This document shows positions 32,116-34,839 of a DNA stretch of 34,839 nt, in pieces. This stretch comes from Dehalococcoidia bacterium UBA6808. Lineage in GTDB: Bacteria > Chloroflexota > Dehalococcoidia > GIF9 > UBA5629. The translations under genes and the position numbers were made by a program. Position 1 is the stretch's first letter. Every line of letters begins with the position of its first letter. The notes under the pieces were generated by a model. It saw only the letters and a list, made by a program, of their open reading frames with translations. It made no database searches and was not told where the DNA came from. The DNA lies in the NCBI GenBank assembly GCA_002452695.1, contig DKFA01000112.1, positions 15,910-50,748 of the forward strand, written 5' to 3'.

Positions 32116-33435
32116 ATGAATCAACTTAGCAGACTGATTGCTATATTCATAGCAGCCTCGTTTATACTAACCGCGTGTGGCGACCCCACAGCAGAATATC
32201 TTCGACAGGGCGACACCTATTACGATCAGGGGCAGTTCGTTGAGGCCATCGCAGAGTATACAAAAGCCATCGAACGCAACCCCAACCTGCTGGCTGCCTA
32301 TATGCACAGGGGCGCAGTCCATAACGCTCGCGCCGAGTGGGACCTGGCCATCGCCGACCTGAGCAAAGCCATCGAGCTGGATCCTGGAAAAGCAGACAAC
32401 TACCTGAACCGCGCCTTTGCCTACCTGGCCAAGGAGCAGTATGATGCGGCCATTGCCGACTTGAGTAAAACAGTTGAATTGGATCCCCAAGCCAGGCTGG
32501 CCTTCACCAACCTATCCTGGCTATATGTAAAAAAAGGGGAATGGGACAAGGCCATCGCGACGGCTGATAAAGCGATTGCACTGGATAACAAGGATTACAA
32601 TGCCTTTTTTAACAGGGGCGCTGCCTATTTTGCCAAAGGCGAACTGAAGAAGGCCCTGGATGATATGGATGCCACCATCAAGATCAATCCCCATATCGCA
32701 CCCGCCTACACTTACAAGGGAAAGATCTATATCCTGACGGACAGGCTGCCACAGGCTGTCGAGGAACTGGGCCGGGCCATCTCCACCGACCCCGATACAG
32801 CGGAGCCATACAAGTTCCGCGGTTTTGTTTATGTTGAGATGAAGAGCCCTGAACAGGCGCTGGCCGACCTCAACAAAGCCATCCAGCTGGACGATGCCGA
32901 TGCCATGTCATACTATTACCGCGGCCATCTGCACAACTCCAACGGCGAGTTCGACCGCGCCCTGGATGATCTCAACCGGGCCCTCGCCCTGGCGCCTGCT
33001 CCCTCAAAGATCGTCATGCCTTATGATCCGTTCAAATACGACCTGGACGGCATCTATCTGGAGCGGGCTATCGCCTACCGCGGCAAAGGAGAGTTGCTCA
33101 AAGCCGTCGAAGATGCCAAAAAGGCTACTGAATTGAACCCGACATATGCCAGGGCACAGGCCACCTACGGGGAGATGCTGCTATCCAACGGTGATACAGA
33201 AACAGCATTGCCAGTGCTCAACAAGGCTATCCAACTTGACCCGAATATGTCGGAGGCCTATATCAACCGTGCGGTGCTGTGGGAAGTGACCGCCATAAAC
33301 ACCAAGAACACAAAATATTATGAGTTGTGCGCTGACGACCTGCTCAAGGTAATCGAACTTAACTCCGACCAGGAACTGGTGGACCAGGCCAGGGACGCCA
33401 TCAGAAAAATGCAGAGCAAGGGCTACATTCCCTGA
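32116..33435 (+). CDS. TPR-repeat lipoprotein
   Basis: 439 residues. The N-terminus 'IAIFIAASFILTACGD' is a lipoprotein signal with lipobox 'LTAC', Cys21 being the lipidated residue, so it is anchored outside the cytoplasmic membrane. The rest is about ten tetratricopeptide repeats of the 'A..DL.KAIELDP' type, with a short break around 'PAPSKIVMPYDPFKYDLDG'. TPR arrays bind other proteins; the partner is unknown. GAAGGTG lies upstream of the ATG. The gene overlaps the convergent hydrolase gene by 13 bases at the 3' ends. Confidence 0.9.
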   Translation: MNQLSRLIAIFIAASFILTACGDPTAEYLRQGDTYYDQGQFVEAIAEYTKAIERNPNLLAAYMHRGAVHNARAEWDLAIADLSKAIELDPGKADNYLNRAFAYLAKEQYDAAIADLSKTVELDPQARLAFTNLSWLYVKKGEWDKAIATADKAIALDNKDYNAFFNRGAAYFAKGELKKALDDMDATIKINPHIAPAYTYKGKIYILTDRLPQAVEELGRAISTDPDTAEPYKFRGFVYVEMKSPEQALADLNKAIQLDDADAMSYYYRGHLHNSNGEFDRALDDLNRALALAPAPSKIVMPYDPFKYDLDGIYLERAIAYRGKGELLKAVEDAKKATELNPTYARAQATYGEMLLSNGDTETALPVLNKAIQLDPNMSEAYINRAVLWEVTAINTKNTKYYELCADDLLKVIELNSDQELVDQARDAIRKMQSKGYIP

Positions 33436-34079
33436 TCTTTTTGCCTGAAGGCGTCAGTGAAGAACGCGGCAGCTGTGCGCGCGAGCTCATCTTCATAACC
33501 GCCCCAGAAGTGGTCGGCCCCTTTAACCATCTCAAATACCTTCGGTTCGCCGGCCATCAAATCATATTTCTGCACTTCAGCGGGAGTGACCAGATTGTCG
33601 TTTCCACCGCCCACAATCAGCTTCGGCTTGCCGCAGCCTTTGAGGGATTCATACTGCCCCCCTTCGGCGTAAGGTGATATCAGGGCAAAGGCCGCAACCC
33701 GGCTGTCGCCGCAGGCCACCGGCAACACCACTCCACCACCGAATGAATAGCCGGCCAGGCCCAGCCTGCTTTGATCGATGTCCGCCCTAGACTGAAGATA
33801 ATCCAGCGCCGCCCTAACGTCTTCCTGTTCTCCGGCGCCGCCGCCAAATGAACCTGTGCTCCCGCCCACACCCCTGAAATTGAATAGCAGGGCGCAGATG
33901 TTTTCCGCTGACAGCGCTGCAGCCAGGGCATAGGTGACATTATTATGCATCGTCCCACCGTACAGCGGGTGCGGGTGACAGACAACAACAGCTGGGAGCA
34001 GAGCTGTCGATTGCGGCTTGAACATAATGCCTTCCAGCCTGAGCTGGCCGCAGGGAAAGATGATGCGCTCCTGTTTCAT
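33423..34079 (-). CDS. Alpha/beta hydrolase
   Basis: 218 residues from the ATG that overlaps the rarA stop (ATGA). Motifs: oxyanion 'VVCHPHPLYGGTMHNNV', 'LLFNFRGVGGSTGSFGGG', nucleophile elbow 'LAGYSFGGGV', acid in 'VGGGNDNLVTP' and His in 'KGADHFWGG'. The 'HPHPLYGG' and 'NFRGVG' pair is typical of the small alpha/beta hydrolases related to the dienelactone-hydrolase group. It is a cytoplasmic serine hydrolase with unknown substrate, sharing no close similarity with the one at 10203-10967 beyond the fold. Probably co-transcribed with rarA. Confidence 0.85.
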   Translation of the reverse strand: MKQERIIFPCGQLRLEGIMFKPQSTALLPAVVVCHPHPLYGGTMHNNVTYALAAALSAENICALLFNFRGVGGSTGSFGGGAGEQEDVRAALDYLQSRADIDQSRLGLAGYSFGGGVVLPVACGDSRVAAFALISPYAEGGQYESLKGCGKPKLIVGGGNDNLVTPAEVQKYDLMAGEPKVFEMVKGADHFWGGYEDELARTAAAFFTDAFRQKDQGM

Positions 34080-34839
34080 TCCTCCCTGTCCATCCTTGCT
34101 CCCCACCAGGCCCTCAGTCTGGCCAGAATGGTTTTCTCGAAGCCCTGTTCAGTGGGGAAGTAATAACGTTTGTCCTTGATCGAATCGGGCAGGTTCTGCT
34201 GCTCGACAAAATGTCCTTCGTAGTCATGTGCGTACTTGTAGCCCTTACCGTACCCAATGTTCTTCATCAGCCTGGTTGGAGCGTTGCGCAGGTGCATGGG
34301 CACTGGATCATTGCGTGTGGTCTCGACATCCTTCTTGACCCGGCTGTATGCGGTATAGAGCGAGTTGCTCTTGGGCGCCGTAGCCAGGTAGACCACCGCC
34401 TGTGCCAGCATGACGTTGCACTCAGGCATGCCGACGAACTGCACGGCCTGTTGTGCCGCCATTGCTATAACCAGCGCCTGGGGGTCAGCCATGCCCACAT
34501 CCTCAGAGGCAAAACGTACCAAACGCCGGGCGATATAGAGGGGGTCTTCCCCCGCCTCAAGCATGCGTCCCAGCCAGTAAAGGGCGGCATCTGGATCAGA
34601 GCCGCGCATTGTTTTATGCAACGCCGAGATAATATCATAATGCTGCTCACCCGATTTATCGTACATCAGGGCGCGTTTCTGCATCGCTTCCTCGATGTCG
34701 CTCAGCCCCACCTGCCGCAAGCCGTCAGGGCCGGGTTTCACGGTCTGCGCCGCCAGCTCCAGGGCGTTCAGCGCCACCCTCGCATCACCGTTGGAAAGGG
34801 TCACCAGCAGTTGCCCGGCTTCATCCGTCAGCTTGACCT
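34076..34839 (-). CDS. rarA: Replication-associated recombination protein A, C-terminal part (5' end cut by window)
   Basis: The frame is open to the window edge and the first visible residues 'KLTDEAGQLLVTLSNGDARVALNALE' continue the AAA+ ATPase domain of RarA (MgsA). The C-terminal part is complete: 'MYDKSGEQHYDIISALHKTMRGSDPDAALYWLGRMLEAGEDP', 'RRLVRFASEDVGMADP', 'PKSNSLYTAY', 'PVPMHLRNAPT' and 'GKGYKYAHDYEGHF', all diagnostic. RarA is a clamp-loader-like ATPase acting at stalled replication forks and single-stranded DNA gaps. It is coupled to the hydrolase gene by an ATGA overlap. Confidence 0.95.
   Translation of the reverse strand, partial: VKLTDEAGQLLVTLSNGDARVALNALELAAQTVKPGPDGLRQVGLSDIEEAMQKRALMYDKSGEQHYDIISALHKTMRGSDPDAALYWLGRMLEAGEDPLYIARRLVRFASEDVGMADPQALVIAMAAQQAVQFVGMPECNVMLAQAVVYLATAPKSNSLYTAYSRVKKDVETTRNDPVPMHLRNAPTRLMKNIGYGKGYKYAHDYEGHFVEQQNLPDSIKDKRYYFPTEQGFEKTILARLRAWWGARMDREE

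Overview
The window looks like a chromosomal piece of an anaerobic bacterium with moderately high GC. The gene families (standalone desulforedoxin-like proteins, many family III CoA-transferases, an APC permease, short-chain dehydrogenase and enoyl-CoA hydratase relatives, a PhoU/ATP-grasp/HprK-like cluster) would fit a Chloroflexota (Dehalococcoidia-like) genome. That placement is inference from gene content, not from a marker gene. I saw no rRNA, tRNA, CRISPR array, integrase or intact insertion sequence.

Layout. (1) 1-4876, plus strand: four tightly overlapping genes, namely a PhoU-domain/aminoglycoside-phosphotransferase-fold fusion (cut by the window edge), a RimK-like ATP-grasp enzyme, an HprK-related kinase and a phosphomannomutase/phosphoglucomutase. 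The ATP-grasp plus HprK-like pair resembles the poorly understood 'GAK' gene neighbourhood and is the best candidate here for an undescribed system. (2) 5008-9853, minus strand: a three-gene sugar operon (PHP-GT4 fusion, UDP-glucose dehydrogenase, GT4) with stop/start overlaps. (3) 10203-12390, minus strand: tlyA, an M50 metalloprotease and an alpha/beta hydrolase, coupled by ATGA overlaps and apparently read from a leaderless promoter. (4) 12612-17576: acyl-CoA genes, namely two family III CoA-transferases, a divergent SDR and two enoyl-CoA hydratase-family proteins, one degenerate and one C-terminally short. (5) 17589-19660: a regulatory and decayed stretch with an amidase remnant, a nitroreductase, a MarR regulator, an MFS-transporter remnant and two copies of the same promoter-like element. 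(6) 19727-23985, plus strand: APC permease, uncharacterised Cys-containing protein, family III CoA-transferase and amidohydrolase, ended by a strong terminator. (7) 23984-26819: GNAT acetyltransferase divergent from a transglutaminase-like protein and a YtcJ-type amidohydrolase. (8) 26816-31095, minus strand: class I CoA-transferase subunits A and B, two tiny desulforedoxin-like proteins and a double-domain family III CoA-transferase. (9) 31419-34839: a small P-loop kinase, a TPR lipoprotein, an alpha/beta hydrolase and the 3' part of rarA.

How it fits together. Regions 4-8 read as a catabolic area: import by a permease, activation by CoA transfer, hydration/dehydrogenation, and side-chain hydrolysis, probably under MarR control. 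Of five family III CoA-transferase domains, two lack the catalytic aspartate, one enoyl-CoA hydratase lacks a catalytic glutamate, and two neighbouring genes are remnants. The pathway has therefore been duplicated and partly eroded or repurposed. The substrate cannot be named from sequence alone.
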